A program made the translations under genes and the position numbers. A stretch of 64,000 nt of DNA from JAOUJD01 sp963811265 (GTDB lineage Bacteria; Pseudomonadota; Gammaproteobacteria; Burkholderiales; Burkholderiaceae_F). The notes below the pieces were generated by a model, which saw only the letters and a list, made by a program, of their open reading frames with translations, did no database searches and had not been told where the DNA came from. Each line of letters opens with the position of its first letter. Position 1 is the first letter of the stretch. The stretch covers positions 1 through 64,000 of the forward strand of contig CAWEQS010000002.1 in NCBI GenBank assembly GCA_963811265.1, written 5' to 3'. Below are positions 1 to 9,294 of this stretch, in pieces.

Positions 1-92
1 ATGCCTTGAAAATGCCTGCGGAGATCATGTTCCGTTGAAGGTTGGTTTCGGGATTCGGCGCGATCGGCTCCGGTCGCAGTCGGCGGGAGCAG

Positions 93-1091
93 TCAGGTCA
101 CCGGTTGCGAAGCGGCCACCCGCTCCAGGTATTCAGCCCGCGCGAGCGCGATGCCCTGTTTCAGTTGGGTGCGCGGCCGCCAGCCCAGGCCGAACAGCCG
201 ACTCGGATCGGTCAGCTTGCGCGGCGCGCCGTCGGGCTTGGTGGCGTCGAACACGCTGCGGCCGGTGTAGCCCTCGACTTCGGCGACCAACCGAGCGAGA
301 TCGGCGATCGAAATGTCGGAGCCGAAGCCAACGTTGATCAGCGGATAGCGCTGGCTGCGCAGGAAGCCGTCGAAGCGCGCGGTCTCCAGGTTCATCAGGA
401 ACACGCAGGCATCGGCCATGTCGTCGCTGTACAGGAACTCGCGCAGCGGCCGGCCGGTGCCCCACACGGTCACCTCCGGAGCGCCACTCACGTGTGCCTC
501 GTGGAACTTGCGGATGAGCGCCGGCAGCACGTGGCTGGCTTGCAGGTCATAGCTGTCGCCGGGGCCATACAGGTTGGTCGGCATCGCCGCCAGGTACTTC
601 GTGCCGTACTGCTGGTTGTAGCTGCGGCACATCTCGATGCCGGCGATCTTCGCGAGCGCGTAGGCGCTGTTGGTCGTCTCCAGCGGCCCGCTCAGGAGGT
701 AGTCCTCCTTGATCGGCTGCGGGCAGTCGCGCGGATAGATGCAGGTCGAGCCGAGGAACAGCAGGCGCTTGACGCCGTTGCGACGTGCCTGCTCGATCGT
801 GTTGGTCTGGATCTCTAGGTTGATGCGGATGAAGTCGGCCGGAAACGTGTCGTTCGCCAGGATGCCGCCGACCTTGGCCGCGGCGAGGAACACGAACTCC
901 GGCTCTTCAGCGGCGAAGAAGGCCGCCACCGCGGCGCGGTCGGTCAGGTCGAGTTCGGAATGCGTGCGCAGGACGAGGTTGCGATAGCCGGCACTCTTCA
1001 GCCGGCGCACGAGCGCCGAGCCGACAAGCCCGCGATGGCCCGCGACGTAGATGCGTGCCTCGGGCGGCATGAAGGGCGCGACGGCGGTCAC
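93..1091 (-). CDS. fcl: GDP-L-fucose synthase
   Basis: Converts GDP-4-keto-6-deoxymannose to GDP-L-fucose by 3,5-epimerisation and NADPH reduction, in the cytoplasm. The 332-residue protein is a full-length extended SDR. It has the Rossmann motif GHRGLVG at residues 18-24, the serine-containing strand GSTCIYP at 114-120, and the YALAK catalytic Tyr/Lys at 144-148. The start is GTG at 1091, which overlaps the TGA of gmd as GTGA, so the two are translationally coupled. Together they make GDP-fucose from GDP-mannose, with manC nearby supplying the precursor. An in-frame ATG lies seven codons in and is an alternative start. Confidence 0.95.
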   Translation of the reverse strand: MTAVAPFMPPEARIYVAGHRGLVGSALVRRLKSAGYRNLVLRTHSELDLTDRAAVAAFFAAEEPEFVFLAAAKVGGILANDTFPADFIRINLEIQTNTIEQARRNGVKRLLFLGSTCIYPRDCPQPIKEDYLLSGPLETTNSAYALAKIAGIEMCRSYNQQYGTKYLAAMPTNLYGPGDSYDLQASHVLPALIRKFHEAHVSGAPEVTVWGTGRPLREFLYSDDMADACVFLMNLETARFDGFLRSQRYPLINVGFGSDISIADLARLVAEVEGYTGRSVFDATKPDGAPRKLTDPSRLFGLGWRPRTQLKQGIALARAEYLERVAASQPVT

Positions 1092-2176
1092 TCGTGATGC
1101 CGGAACGAGGGGAAGCCGCTCTGCTCGTTCATGGCATCGCGGCGCGCCTCGAGCAGGTCAGCCGCCGCCATCTCCCGCACCAGTGTGTCGAACGACGTCT
1201 TCGGCACCCAGCCGAGCTTTTCGCGCGCCTTGGTGGGATCGCCCAGCAGCGTGTCCACCTCCGTGGGACGGAAGTAGCGCGGGTCGACGCGCACGACCAC
1301 CTCGCCGCTTGCGCGGTCGGTGCCCGTCTCGCCGACGCCCTGGCCGCTCCAGTCGATGTGGATTCCAAGTTCGCCGGCTGCGCGCTCGACGAACTCGCGC
1401 ACGGTGTGCTGCTCGCCGGTCGCGATCACGAAATCGTCTGGCTGCGGCTGCTGCAGCATCAGCCACATCATCTCGACGTAGTCGCGCGCATGGCCCCAGT
1501 CGCGCCGCGCGTCGAGATTGCCGAGGTACAGGCACTCCTGCAGTCCGAGCTTGATGCGCGCCAGCGCGCGCGTGATCTTGCGGGTGACGAAAGTTTCGCC
1601 GCGGACGGGCGACTCATGATTGAACAGGATGCCGTTGCAGGCGTACATGCCGTACGCCTCGCGGTAGTTGATCGTGATCCAGTAGGCGTAGAGCTTGGCC
1701 GCGGCGTACGGGCTGCGCGGATAGAAAGGTGTCGTCTCCTTCTGCGGCACTTCCTGCACCAGGCCGTACAACTCGCTGGTGGAGGCCTGATAGAAGCGCG
1801 TCTCCTTTTCCATGCCGAGGATGCGAATGCCCTCGAGCAGGCGCAGCGCGCCGAGCGCGTCGGAGTTGGCCGTGTACTCGGGCTCCTCGAAGCTCACCAT
1901 CACGTGGCTCTGCGCGCCGAGGTTGTAGACCTCGTCCGGCGTCACCTTCTGCAGCACGTGCATCAAGCTCATGGAATCGGTCAGGTCGCCGTGGTGCAGG
2001 TGCATCTTCACGCCCTTCTCATGAGGGTCGTGGTACAGATGGTCGATGCGGTCGGTGTTGAACAGGGAGGTCCGGCGCTTGATGCCGTGCACCGTGTAGC
2101 CCTTGTTCAACAGGAACTCCGCCAGGTAGGCGCCGTCCTGGCCGGTGATTCCGGTAATCAACGCTGTCTTCGACAC
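1088..2176 (-). CDS. gmd: GDP-mannose 4,6-dehydratase
   Basis: Forms GDP-4-keto-6-deoxy-D-mannose, the substrate of the fcl product. The protein starts VSKTALITGITGQDGAYLAE, with GxxGxxG at residues 9-15. It also shows the family's STSELYG segment and a YAAAK catalytic pair. I chose the GTG at 2176 because it puts the Rossmann strand at the very N terminus and has a GGGAG ribosome-binding site about six bases upstream. A longer in-frame start at 2221 adds only an unconserved tail. The length of 362 residues is normal for the family. The gene overlaps fcl by four bases. Confidence 0.95.
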   Translation of the reverse strand: MSKTALITGITGQDGAYLAEFLLNKGYTVHGIKRRTSLFNTDRIDHLYHDPHEKGVKMHLHHGDLTDSMSLMHVLQKVTPDEVYNLGAQSHVMVSFEEPEYTANSDALGALRLLEGIRILGMEKETRFYQASTSELYGLVQEVPQKETTPFYPRSPYAAAKLYAYWITINYREAYGMYACNGILFNHESPVRGETFVTRKITRALARIKLGLQECLYLGNLDARRDWGHARDYVEMMWLMLQQPQPDDFVIATGEQHTVREFVERAAGELGIHIDWSGQGVGETGTDRASGEVVVRVDPRYFRPTEVDTLLGDPTKAREKLGWVPKTSFDTLVREMAAADLLEARRDAMNEQSGFPSFRHHE

Positions 2177-2363
2177 GAACTGCTCCCTGGCTTGGCTCCC
2201 GCCCTGCTCCCACTCTTGCACGGACGGCTTTCAAGTCTAGCGGGAAAGGCTGCCTGGACTCGATGCAGAGAACGCGGGCAAAGCGGCTCCTGGGCACCCG
2301 ATTTGCCGGCCTTTGCGCCGTCACGGAAAGGCATTTCGACCGATCCCGCCAAGGGCCAGCCGC

Positions 2364-2369
2364 TAGAAT
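2364..2369 (+). promoter_or_regulatory. Possible -10 element upstream of pgi
   Basis: TAGAAT, a five-of-six match to the sigma-70 -10 consensus, lies 65 bases before the chosen pgi start in the divergent gap between gmd and pgi. No convincing -35 element is found at 16-18 bases upstream, so this is a weak call. If real, it would exclude the ATG at 2372 as the normal start. Confidence 0.25.
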
Positions 2370-2434
2370 CCATGGACTCCTCGATCCTCGCCACTCCGGC
2401 GCAGCCCCTCCCCTCCTCCGCACCTCCGCCAGCG

Positions 2435-3919
2435 ATGTCATCGCAACAAGATCCTCTGCCGAGCACAACGGCCGCATGGAGGTCCGCGGACGGCCTCGCG
2501 CGTGACGTGCTGAACCGCATCGGCCGCGGCGACGACGTACGCCTGGGGACGGCGGCCGGACGCCTCGCAGCCTGCGGCATCGCGGTCGACGACGCAAGGC
2601 GCTCGATGACGGCCGACGCCCTCGGGCAAATGCTGGCGCTGGCCGTCGAGCGTCGACTCGAACAGCGTCGCGATGCGCTGCTGGCGGGCGAGGTGGTCAA
2701 CCATTCCGAGCAGCGCGCGGCGCTGCATCCGCTGCTGCGCGACTTCGGCGGCCCGGCCTGCCGCAAGGCGCCGGCGGCGTTGCGTGACGGCGTGCTGAAG
2801 ACGCGCGCACGCATGCAGGCGATGGCGGAGCGGCTGCACAGCGGCACCATGACCGGCAGCACGGGCGCGCGGATCACGGACATCGTCAATATCGGCATCG
2901 GCGGCTCGGAATTCGGCGCGCGGCTGCTGAGCGACGCGCTGCAGGACCTCGCGCCCGCCGGCCTGCGCGTCCATTTCCTTTCCAACCTCGACGGCCTGCA
3001 GGTCGCGCGGCTGGTGAAGACGCTGCAGGCGAAATCGACGCTCGTCATCGTGTCGAGCAAGAGCTTCAGCACGGTCGAGACGCTGGTCAACGCCCGCACG
3101 TTGCTTCAGTGGTTCGACGGACGGGGAATGAACATCGGCGACCACTGGTTCGCGGTGACCGGCAAGGCAGCCGCAGCCGAAGCGATCGGCATACCGGCCG
3201 GCAACATCTTCGACGTGCCGGACTGGATCGGGGGGCGCTTCAGCGCGTGGGGTGCGGTCGGGCTGCCGGCGGCCCTCTACCTCGGCTGGCCCGTATTCGA
3301 ACAATGGCTGAAGGGCGGCGCTGCCGCCGACGAGCACTTCGCGACGGCGCCGCTCGCCTCCAACCTGCCGGTGCGGCTTGCGCTCGACAACGTCTGGAAC
3401 ACCACGTTCCTCGGCTGCGCCTCGCACTGCCTCGCCAGCTACGACAACCGCCTGGCTGAGTTCACGACCTGGACGCAGCAGCTCGAAATGGAGAGCAACG
3501 GCAAGTCGGTCAGCGAAGGCGGCGTGGCGGTCGACTACGACACGGCGCCCGTCGTGTGGGGCGGCCTCGGCAACAACGGGCAGCACACCTACTTCCAGCT
3601 ACTGCGCGAGGGCACGACGCCGAAGGCGGTGACGCTGATCGGATGTCGGACCGCATCGAGCGGCTATCCCGAGCACGCCGCCGAACTCGACGCCCACCTG
3701 CACGCCCAGGCGGACGCACTGAGCCGGCCGGGCAGCGTGGGCGCGTTCAACTCGGTGGGGCTGTGGCTGCTCGACGACCTCGACCCATTCCACCTGGGCG
3801 CGCTGATGGCAACGCTGGAGCACGCCACGGTGTGCTCCGGGTGGCTGTGGGGAATCAACTCGTTCGACCAGCCCGGCGTGGAGCTCGGCAAGAAACTCGC
3901 CGCTGCACGGCGCAGCTAG
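2435..3919 (+). CDS. pgi: Glucose-6-phosphate isomerase
   Basis: Interconverts glucose-6-phosphate and fructose-6-phosphate, the branch point between glycolysis and the sugar-nucleotide pathways encoded around it. Both family signatures are present: DWIGGRFSAWG near residues 262-272 and FDQPGVELGKK near 476-487. The catalytic-domain stretch NIGIGGSEFG is also intact. The open frame extends far upstream, but only from about 2435 does it match the family: the TAAW motif sits at residue 12, close to its place in E. coli Pgi. An ATG at 2372 is an alternative. At 494 residues it is slightly short for the family. It is divergent from gmd and converges on manC with only six bases between stops. Confidence 0.93.
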   Translation: MSSQQDPLPSTTAAWRSADGLARDVLNRIGRGDDVRLGTAAGRLAACGIAVDDARRSMTADALGQMLALAVERRLEQRRDALLAGEVVNHSEQRAALHPLLRDFGGPACRKAPAALRDGVLKTRARMQAMAERLHSGTMTGSTGARITDIVNIGIGGSEFGARLLSDALQDLAPAGLRVHFLSNLDGLQVARLVKTLQAKSTLVIVSSKSFSTVETLVNARTLLQWFDGRGMNIGDHWFAVTGKAAAAEAIGIPAGNIFDVPDWIGGRFSAWGAVGLPAALYLGWPVFEQWLKGGAAADEHFATAPLASNLPVRLALDNVWNTTFLGCASHCLASYDNRLAEFTTWTQQLEMESNGKSVSEGGVAVDYDTAPVVWGGLGNNGQHTYFQLLREGTTPKAVTLIGCRTASSGYPEHAAELDAHLHAQADALSRPGSVGAFNSVGLWLLDDLDPFHLGALMATLEHATVCSGWLWGINSFDQPGVELGKKLAAARRS

Positions 3920-3925
3920 TCTCCT

Positions 3926-5374
3926 CTAACGGGCCGGCGTGCTTTCGACGCGGCCGTAGCGGTCCTCGAAGCGGACGATGTCGTCCTCGCCGACATAGTC
4001 GCCCACTTGCACCTCGATGATGACCAGGCTCTCCTTGCCAGGGTTCGCCAACCGATGCTTGTTACCGGCCGGGATGTAGGTCGACTCGTTGGACTGCAAG
4101 GTCAGCGTGGCGTCGCCGTTGACCACGAGCGCCGTCCCGCTGACGACTACCCAGTGCTCGTTGCGGTGATGATGCATCTGCAATGACAGCGACGCGCCCG
4201 GCTTCACCTCCAGCCGCTTGATCTTGAAGCGCGCCGAATCCTGCAGCACGGTATAGGTGCCCCAGGGCCGCGCGACGGTCAGGTGAAGCGACGCCTTGTC
4301 ACTGCCGGAGGCCTTCAGGCGCTCGACGATCTTCTTCACGTCCTGCGTGCGGTCGCGGTCGGCGACCAGCAGCGCATCGGGCGTGTCGATGACGATCAGG
4401 TTGTTGACGCCGATCGCCGCGGCCATCCGGCCGTCGACCATCACGAACGAATCGCGACTATCGAGGAACATCACGTCGCCGTTGCTGCGATTGCCCGCGG
4501 CATCCGGAGCGTAGTGGTCCGCGATCTCCTTCCAGGAGCCGACGTCGCTCCAGCCGATCGCGCACGGCACGACCGCGACTTCGGGTGCGCGCTCGAAAAT
4601 CGCGTAGTCGATCGATACCGAGCGCATGCCGGCGAAGCTGGCCTTGTCGAGTTCGACGGCATCGGCGCTGCTCGTCGCGGCCGACGACGCCGTCCAGCAG
4701 TCGCGGCCGGCCTTCGCCAAGTCGGGTTCGAGCGCGTCGAACGCGGCAATCATGTCGCGCGCGCGGAAACAGAAGATGCCCGAGTTCCACAGGAAGGCCG
4801 GGTTCTGCACGAATTCCTGCGCGCGGACGGCGTCAGGTTTCTCGACGAAGCGCTTCACGCGGTACCCATCGTCGCCCAGGGCGTCGCCGATTTCGATGTA
4901 GCCGTAGCCCGTCTCCGGCCGCGTCGGCCGGATGCCGAAGGTTACGAGGCGCCCGCTACGGGCCAGCGCTGCGGCCTGCGCCACGGCGGCGCGGAACGCC
5001 GCCGCATCCTCGATCACGTGGTCGGCCGGCATCACCAGCATCACGGCGTCCGCGCCGTGCCACTGCGCCACGGCGATCGCCGCCATCAGGATCGCCGGCG
5101 CGGTGTTGCGACCGACGGGTTCGAGGAGGAAGCGCGCGAGTCGCACCTGCCCGCGGAGACCGTCCACTTCGTCGCGCGACAGGAACAGATAATCGCGGTT
5201 GGTGACGACGACCGGGCGTTCCGCGCCAGTCAGGCCCTCGCCACGCAGCAGGGTTTCCTGCAGCAGGCTGCGGTCGCCCGCCACCTTCATGAACGGTTTC
5301 GGCAGGCCTTCGCGCGACACCGGCCACAGGCGGGTGCCGGGGCCACCGGACAGGATGACGGGAACGATGCTCAC
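3926..5374 (-). CDS. manC: Mannose-1-phosphate guanylyltransferase / mannose-6-phosphate isomerase
   Basis: Bifunctional enzyme making GDP-mannose, the precursor for Gmd/Fcl and for mannosyl- or rhamnosyl-type polymers. The N-terminal nucleotidyltransferase domain carries SGGPGTRLWPVSR at residues 9-21 and the FVEKPD motif. The C-terminal type II phosphomannose isomerase cupin (about residues 365-470) shows RPWGTY and the metal-ligand stretch QMHHHRNEHW. The length of 482 residues is typical of AlgA/XanB/ManC proteins. The start is GTG at 5374 (VSIVPVILSGG). The usual GGSGTRLWP has Pro in place of Ser here. It lies downstream of a GT2 gene on the same strand. Confidence 0.95.
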   Translation of the reverse strand: MSIVPVILSGGPGTRLWPVSREGLPKPFMKVAGDRSLLQETLLRGEGLTGAERPVVVTNRDYLFLSRDEVDGLRGQVRLARFLLEPVGRNTAPAILMAAIAVAQWHGADAVMLVMPADHVIEDAAAFRAAVAQAAALARSGRLVTFGIRPTRPETGYGYIEIGDALGDDGYRVKRFVEKPDAVRAQEFVQNPAFLWNSGIFCFRARDMIAAFDALEPDLAKAGRDCWTASSAATSSADAVELDKASFAGMRSVSIDYAIFERAPEVAVVPCAIGWSDVGSWKEIADHYAPDAAGNRSNGDVMFLDSRDSFVMVDGRMAAAIGVNNLIVIDTPDALLVADRDRTQDVKKIVERLKASGSDKASLHLTVARPWGTYTVLQDSARFKIKRLEVKPGASLSLQMHHHRNEHWVVVSGTALVVNGDATLTLQSNESTYIPAGNKHRLANPGKESLVIIEVQVGDYVGEDDIVRFEDRYGRVESTPAR

Positions 5375-5500
5375 GGTATGCGAACTCGCGGAGTTGAGCG
5401 CAGATTATCGACGAGGCGGCCCGCCCCAAAGGGTGGAATTGCTTCCCAAAGCACATGCCGAATCGCCGGTCAATCCACACCCGGGCGACCCGCGCACCGG

Positions 5501-6247
5501 TCACCGCACCAGTTGCTTCACCTTGCGCAAAGGCTTGCCGAACATGAACCACCACGGCGCAGGCAGCCCGTTGGCCTTCAGTGCCCGATAGCACTCGAAG
5601 TTGGCGCGGATCACCGACTTCAGGTTGCGGTTGCTCATGCCCCCGGCGCGCATGTGGACGAGCACTTCCGGTATCCAGGACGTGCGCGCGTGGTGCACCT
5701 CCATGACCTTCATCATGAGGTCGACGTCCGACGCAATGCGGTATCCCTCGTCGAAGCCGCCGATCTTCAGCAACAGTTCACGCTTCACGTAGAACGTGGT
5801 GTGCGCGGGATGCCACCCTGCCGAGAATGATCCCTTGCGGTAGTCGCCCGAGCGAAAGCGCCGCGTGATCTTCGACGTGTCGTTCGGGTCGAAGAAATCC
5901 ACATCGCCATAGACGCACTCTGCCTTCGTTCGCTGGAACTCCTGGGCAATCCGTGACACCACCTGGCCGTGCGCGAAGACGTCGTCTGCGTGCAGGAATC
6001 CCACCACGTCGCCCGCCGCCAGGCGCAGCCCCTTGTTGGCGGAGTCGTAAAGGCCGCGGTCCGGCTCGCTGACCAGCATGTCGATGCGTGGGCGGTACTC
6101 CCGGATGATGTCGAGCGTGCCGTCGGTGGATGCGCCGTCGACGACGATGTACTCGATCTCGCGGTAGTCCTGTGCCATGACCGACTCGAGCGCCTCGCGG
6201 ATCGTGTCGCGCACGTTCAGGCAGACCGTGATGACGGTGACCTTCAT
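5501..6247 (-). CDS. Family 2 glycosyltransferase
   Basis: Inverting GT-A fold glycosyltransferase, about 248 residues, acting on the cytoplasmic face during surface polysaccharide assembly. The protein begins MKVTVITVCLNVRDTIREAL. The nucleotide-binding strand is EYIVVDGASTDGT, followed by SEPDRGLYDSANKG and the DxD-like LHADDVF. These are the hallmarks of the WcaE/colanic-acid-like branch of GT2. The start ATG at 6247 overlaps the stop of the upstream GT2 gene as ATGA. The acceptor and donor sugars cannot be told from sequence. Confidence 0.88.
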   Translation of the reverse strand: MKVTVITVCLNVRDTIREALESVMAQDYREIEYIVVDGASTDGTLDIIREYRPRIDMLVSEPDRGLYDSANKGLRLAAGDVVGFLHADDVFAHGQVVSRIAQEFQRTKAECVYGDVDFFDPNDTSKITRRFRSGDYRKGSFSAGWHPAHTTFYVKRELLLKIGGFDEGYRIASDVDLMMKVMEVHHARTSWIPEVLVHMRAGGMSNRNLKSVIRANFECYRALKANGLPAPWWFMFGKPLRKVKQLVR

Positions 6248-6993
6248 GCCGCGCGCCCGTCGGCGCGGCGCGCCGCTCGCAGCGATCCGCGTCGGCGAAT
6301 CACATTGCGCAGAAGGCTCCAGCGCCAGCGCAACATCTGATCGGCCCGCTGATGTCGCGACGGCGACACGTTGGTCCCGTGACGGCGATACTGCATCAGC
6401 GGCCTGTCGATGAAGTCCACCCTTGCCTCCAGCGCGGCGAGCGATCCGAACCACATGTCATGCATCGGCACATCGCGCGGGATTGGAAGAACCGTCGACA
6501 GCAGCGCCCTGCGGAGGGCCATCGTGCATCCCAGGTAACGGTTTCGCACGAGCGTCGACACAAAGCTGCCCCGGAAGCCGCCGCGCAGCGCCATGAACGA
6601 GGGCGCAACGACTCGCCCCGCCACATCGATGACCTGCGCGTCGCTGAGCACCAGCATGACCTCCGGGTCGCGCTCGAAGCGCGCCATGAATTCGACGACC
6701 TTGCCGGGCAGCCAGACGTCGTCCTGGTCCGAGAGGAAGACGAATTCGCCCCGGGTGGCGAGGAGCGCTCGCTCGAAGGTGGAGAACACGCCGGCGTTGC
6801 GTTGGTTGCGCAGCACGCGGACGCGGCTGTCCTGAAAAGAGGCAACGACGTCGAGCGTGCGGTCGGTCGAGGCGTCGTCGACCACGATGACTTCGTCGCC
6901 GGCCCGGAGTTGCGCAAGGATGGAGGCCAGCTGCTCTGCGATGAAGCGCTCGCCGTTGTAGGCCGCCATCGCGACCGAGATCACCGCACTCAT
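6244..6993 (-). CDS. Family 2 glycosyltransferase (rhamnosyltransferase-like)
   Basis: 249-residue GT2 protein with an N-terminal MSAVISVAMAAYNGERFI, the VIVVDDASTDRT nucleotide site and LSDQDDVW as the DxD metal motif. The segment GCTMALRRAL and the C-terminal HDMWFG and YRRHGTNVS are typical of rfb-cluster alpha-1,3-rhamnosyltransferases, so a rhamnosyl donor is likely; dTDP-rhamnose genes are in this window. ATG start at 6993. It is coupled by ATGA to the next GT2 and divergent from the glycosyltransferase starting at 7081, with 87 bases between starts. Confidence 0.87.
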   Translation of the reverse strand: MSAVISVAMAAYNGERFIAEQLASILAQLRAGDEVIVVDDASTDRTLDVVASFQDSRVRVLRNQRNAGVFSTFERALLATRGEFVFLSDQDDVWLPGKVVEFMARFERDPEVMLVLSDAQVIDVAGRVVAPSFMALRGGFRGSFVSTLVRNRYLGCTMALRRALLSTVLPIPRDVPMHDMWFGSLAALEARVDFIDRPLMQYRRHGTNVSPSRHQRADQMLRWRWSLLRNVIRRRGSLRAARRADGRAA

Positions 6994-7080
6994 CGGCTCG
7001 ACGGCCGCGTGCTAGCCTGTTTGAACGCGCCTGAAAGATGTCGGCTCATCGGAAGCCCCGATCATAATCGTCTCGATCCC

Positions 7081-8025
7081 GTGACCCACGCAGACCTTTT
7101 CGCGCAGGCTGCGATCGCACCCGGCCAGCGACCGGAGCGGGTCGGGGCCGTGATTGTCACGTTCTTCGCGGCCGAGGCAGAACTCGCGGTCCTCCTGCAG
7201 GCGGTGGAAGAGCAGGTGGAGTTCATCGTCATCGTCGACAACACGCCCGGGACACCTGCGCATTCCGGCCCCGATGGCCACGCGCGCTGGCGTATCGCCA
7301 ACGGGTCCAACCGCGGCCTTGCCGAGGCCCAGAACCAGGGGCTCGCGACACTGCGCCAGCAAGGCGCAACGCATGCCTTGATGCTCGATCAGGACAGTCT
7401 TCCGGCAGCGGACATGGTGGCGCACCTGATAGCCGCACTTCGCGAGTTGAGCGCGGCGGGGGAGGAGCCCGGCCGCCGTCGGTCCGCGATGGCGCGATCG
7501 GCACAGCCAGCGATCGGCGCCCTTTGTCCGCCTGGGCCTCGGTCGGATGCGCGCAACGGAAGAAGCACCAATCGTCGAGTGCGACACGCTCATCTCCTCC
7601 GGCTGTCTGATTCCGCTGTCGGTGATCGACGCGGTGGGGACGATGGAATCCGCGCTCTTCATCGACCAGGTCGACACCGAGTGGGGACTTCGCGCGCAGA
7701 AGGAGGGGTTCCGGCTGTATGGCGTCCGTGATGCCGTTCTGACGCACGGGATCGGCGAGGACTTCGTTCGCCCATGGTTCGCCCCGCGGAGGACCCTGCC
7801 TCTTCACAGTCCCGTGCGTGACTACTACGTTGTCCGCAACACCATAGCTGTATTCTTTCGGCGCCGGCGCCGTGGCGCTGGCGGCTTCTGCAACTCACCA
7901 GACTGCCAGGAATCGTCCTTGTGATGTTCACGCAGATGCCGCGGCGCGGCGCGCGCTGCCGGTCTGTCATGCGGGGCTTGCGAGACGGCGCGCTGCTCCG
8001 GCTCGGCCCCGCTCCATTCAGCTGA
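7081..8025 (+). CDS. Family 2 glycosyltransferase (rhamnosyltransferase-like), two frameshifts
   Basis: The gene reads through three frame segments: 7081 to about 7470, about 7471 to 7860, and about 7861 to 8025. The first holds GAVIVTFFA, VDNTPG and the metal motif LMLDQDS. The second holds VECDTLISSGCLIP and FIDQVDTEWGLRA. The third runs to the TGA two bases before the flippase ATG. Joined, it aligns throughout with the paralogue at 12890-14011, including PFVRL before VECD. The first break looks like one extra base near 7470 and the second like a one-base loss near 7860, so the net shift is zero. Probably a sequence error. The start is taken as GTG at 7081. Confidence 0.75.
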
Positions 8026-8026
8026 A

Positions 8027-9292
8027 ATGCTGCGCCGGCTCGTCTCCGACAACGCGTTGCTCGGCGTGCAGTATGCGGCCTCCAGCCTTGTTCCGCTTGT
8101 GCTGGTGCCGCACTTCCTGCGTACCCTCGGACCCACCAGCTTCGGCGTCATTGCCATGCTGGTTGCCGGCATGGGACTGGCGAGCGTCATCGTTCAGTAC
8201 GCCTTCGGCCTGACCGGTCCCGCTGAACTCGCACAGCGCGATGACGGGCGCACCGCGCGAGAAGTCCTGTTGGATACGCTGGTTGCCCGGCTGCTGCTCC
8301 TGGCTCCGCTGCTGTTGCTCGGCTCGATGCTTCTTGTCGGCCTGCACGGCACAGCACGAACGATTGCGGTCATCCTGCTCGCATTGCCTGTCGGAGCCGC
8401 CTTGAATACCGGGTGGTTCCTGCAAGCGACCGAGCGCTTGCCAGCCCTGGTGCTGGTGGGGGTGGCGGCAACCGCCGCGTCCCTTTGCATCGGCTTCCTG
8501 CAAGTCGGACCCGATGCGCCGAACGCAATGCTCTGGGCCGCCGCAGCACTCGCGACAGGTCCGATGCTTCAAGGCGCCGGCACCCTCGCGTGGACGCTCG
8601 CCACACTTCCTTCCGAGCGCGGACGGCCGTCCGCCACTCGCGGGTTGGACGCCCTCAGGCGCGGACGAGCCCTCTTCGCTTCCCAGTTCGTCGCAGCCTT
8701 GTACGCGCAAGTCGGCCCTCTAGTCGTCGGCGCGATCGCGGGCCTCGGTGCGGCCGGTCTGTACGCGGCTATCGAGCGTGTCGCGAACGCCGTGCAGGTC
8801 GCCCTCGGACTGACGCACATGGCGGCCTACCCCCGGCTCGCCCGACACTTCGGCGAAGCGGGAGAGCGAAAGGACGCGTACGTTCGGCTCGTGCTGCTGG
8901 TTCTCGCGCTGCAGACGGCCGGAATCATCGTGCTAGGTCTCGGACTCGCTCTCTTCGGCAACGAAATCCAGAAGTTTCTGTTCGGATTCGAGAACGCCAC
9001 AACCGCTGCATTGCTGTGGACGGCCTACGTGTGGATCGCCCTGAGCGTCTTCGGCCCCCTCGTCACCGGATACTGGACCGTGAGTCACCAATCGGAACGC
9101 ATCCTGCATCTGACGTGGCGGGTCCTGCTTGTATCCTTGCCGGTCGGCGCGCTGCTCGCACGGTACTTCGGCGGGACCGGTTGGTTGATCGGACTCGTCG
9201 CCGGTCAACTGCTCGTTGCGTTCCACGCGGGGCAGGCCTATCGACAGCTGACCCACATTCATGCCACTCGGCCGGCTGCACTCCGGGATTGA
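8027..9292 (+). CDS. Wzx-type polysaccharide flippase
   Basis: Polytopic inner-membrane protein of 421 residues with about 12 hydrophobic segments. It resembles the MATE/PST superfamily O-antigen flippases (RfbX/Wzx), which turn lipid-linked oligosaccharide across the membrane. The N terminus has QYAASSLVPLVLVPHFLRTLGPTSFGVI, where the P-x-L-x-R-x-L-G-P-x-x-F-G pattern is typical of this family, and GLYAAIERVANAVQ lies in the middle. ATG at 8027, one base after the upstream glycosyltransferase stop. Its presence beside an ABC exporter (wzm/wzt) means the region holds two export routes. Confidence 0.85.
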   Translation: MLRRLVSDNALLGVQYAASSLVPLVLVPHFLRTLGPTSFGVIAMLVAGMGLASVIVQYAFGLTGPAELAQRDDGRTAREVLLDTLVARLLLLAPLLLLGSMLLVGLHGTARTIAVILLALPVGAALNTGWFLQATERLPALVLVGVAATAASLCIGFLQVGPDAPNAMLWAAAALATGPMLQGAGTLAWTLATLPSERGRPSATRGLDALRRGRALFASQFVAALYAQVGPLVVGAIAGLGAAGLYAAIERVANAVQVALGLTHMAAYPRLARHFGEAGERKDAYVRLVLLVLALQTAGIIVLGLGLALFGNEIQKFLFGFENATTAALLWTAYVWIALSVFGPLVTGYWTVSHQSERILHLTWRVLLVSLPVGALLARYFGGTGWLIGLVAGQLLVAFHAGQAYRQLTHIHATRPAALRD

Positions 9293-9294
9293 AC

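Noticed and set aside
1..92. Possible gene before fcl
   Set aside because: Fewer than 100 bases at the window edge with no coherent frame or motif.
1094..2371. Upstream extension of the pgi open frame
   Set aside because: It runs antisense through gmd and resembles no Pgi N terminus; the family match begins near 2435.
4283..5830. 515-codon plus-strand frame opposite manC
   Set aside because: Low-complexity shadow of manC; no signal, domain or ribosome-binding site.
7063..7068. CATAAT as a -10 element for the glycosyltransferase at 7081
   Set aside because: No -35 hexamer at a suitable distance, and the GTG would lie only a few bases from the transcription start.
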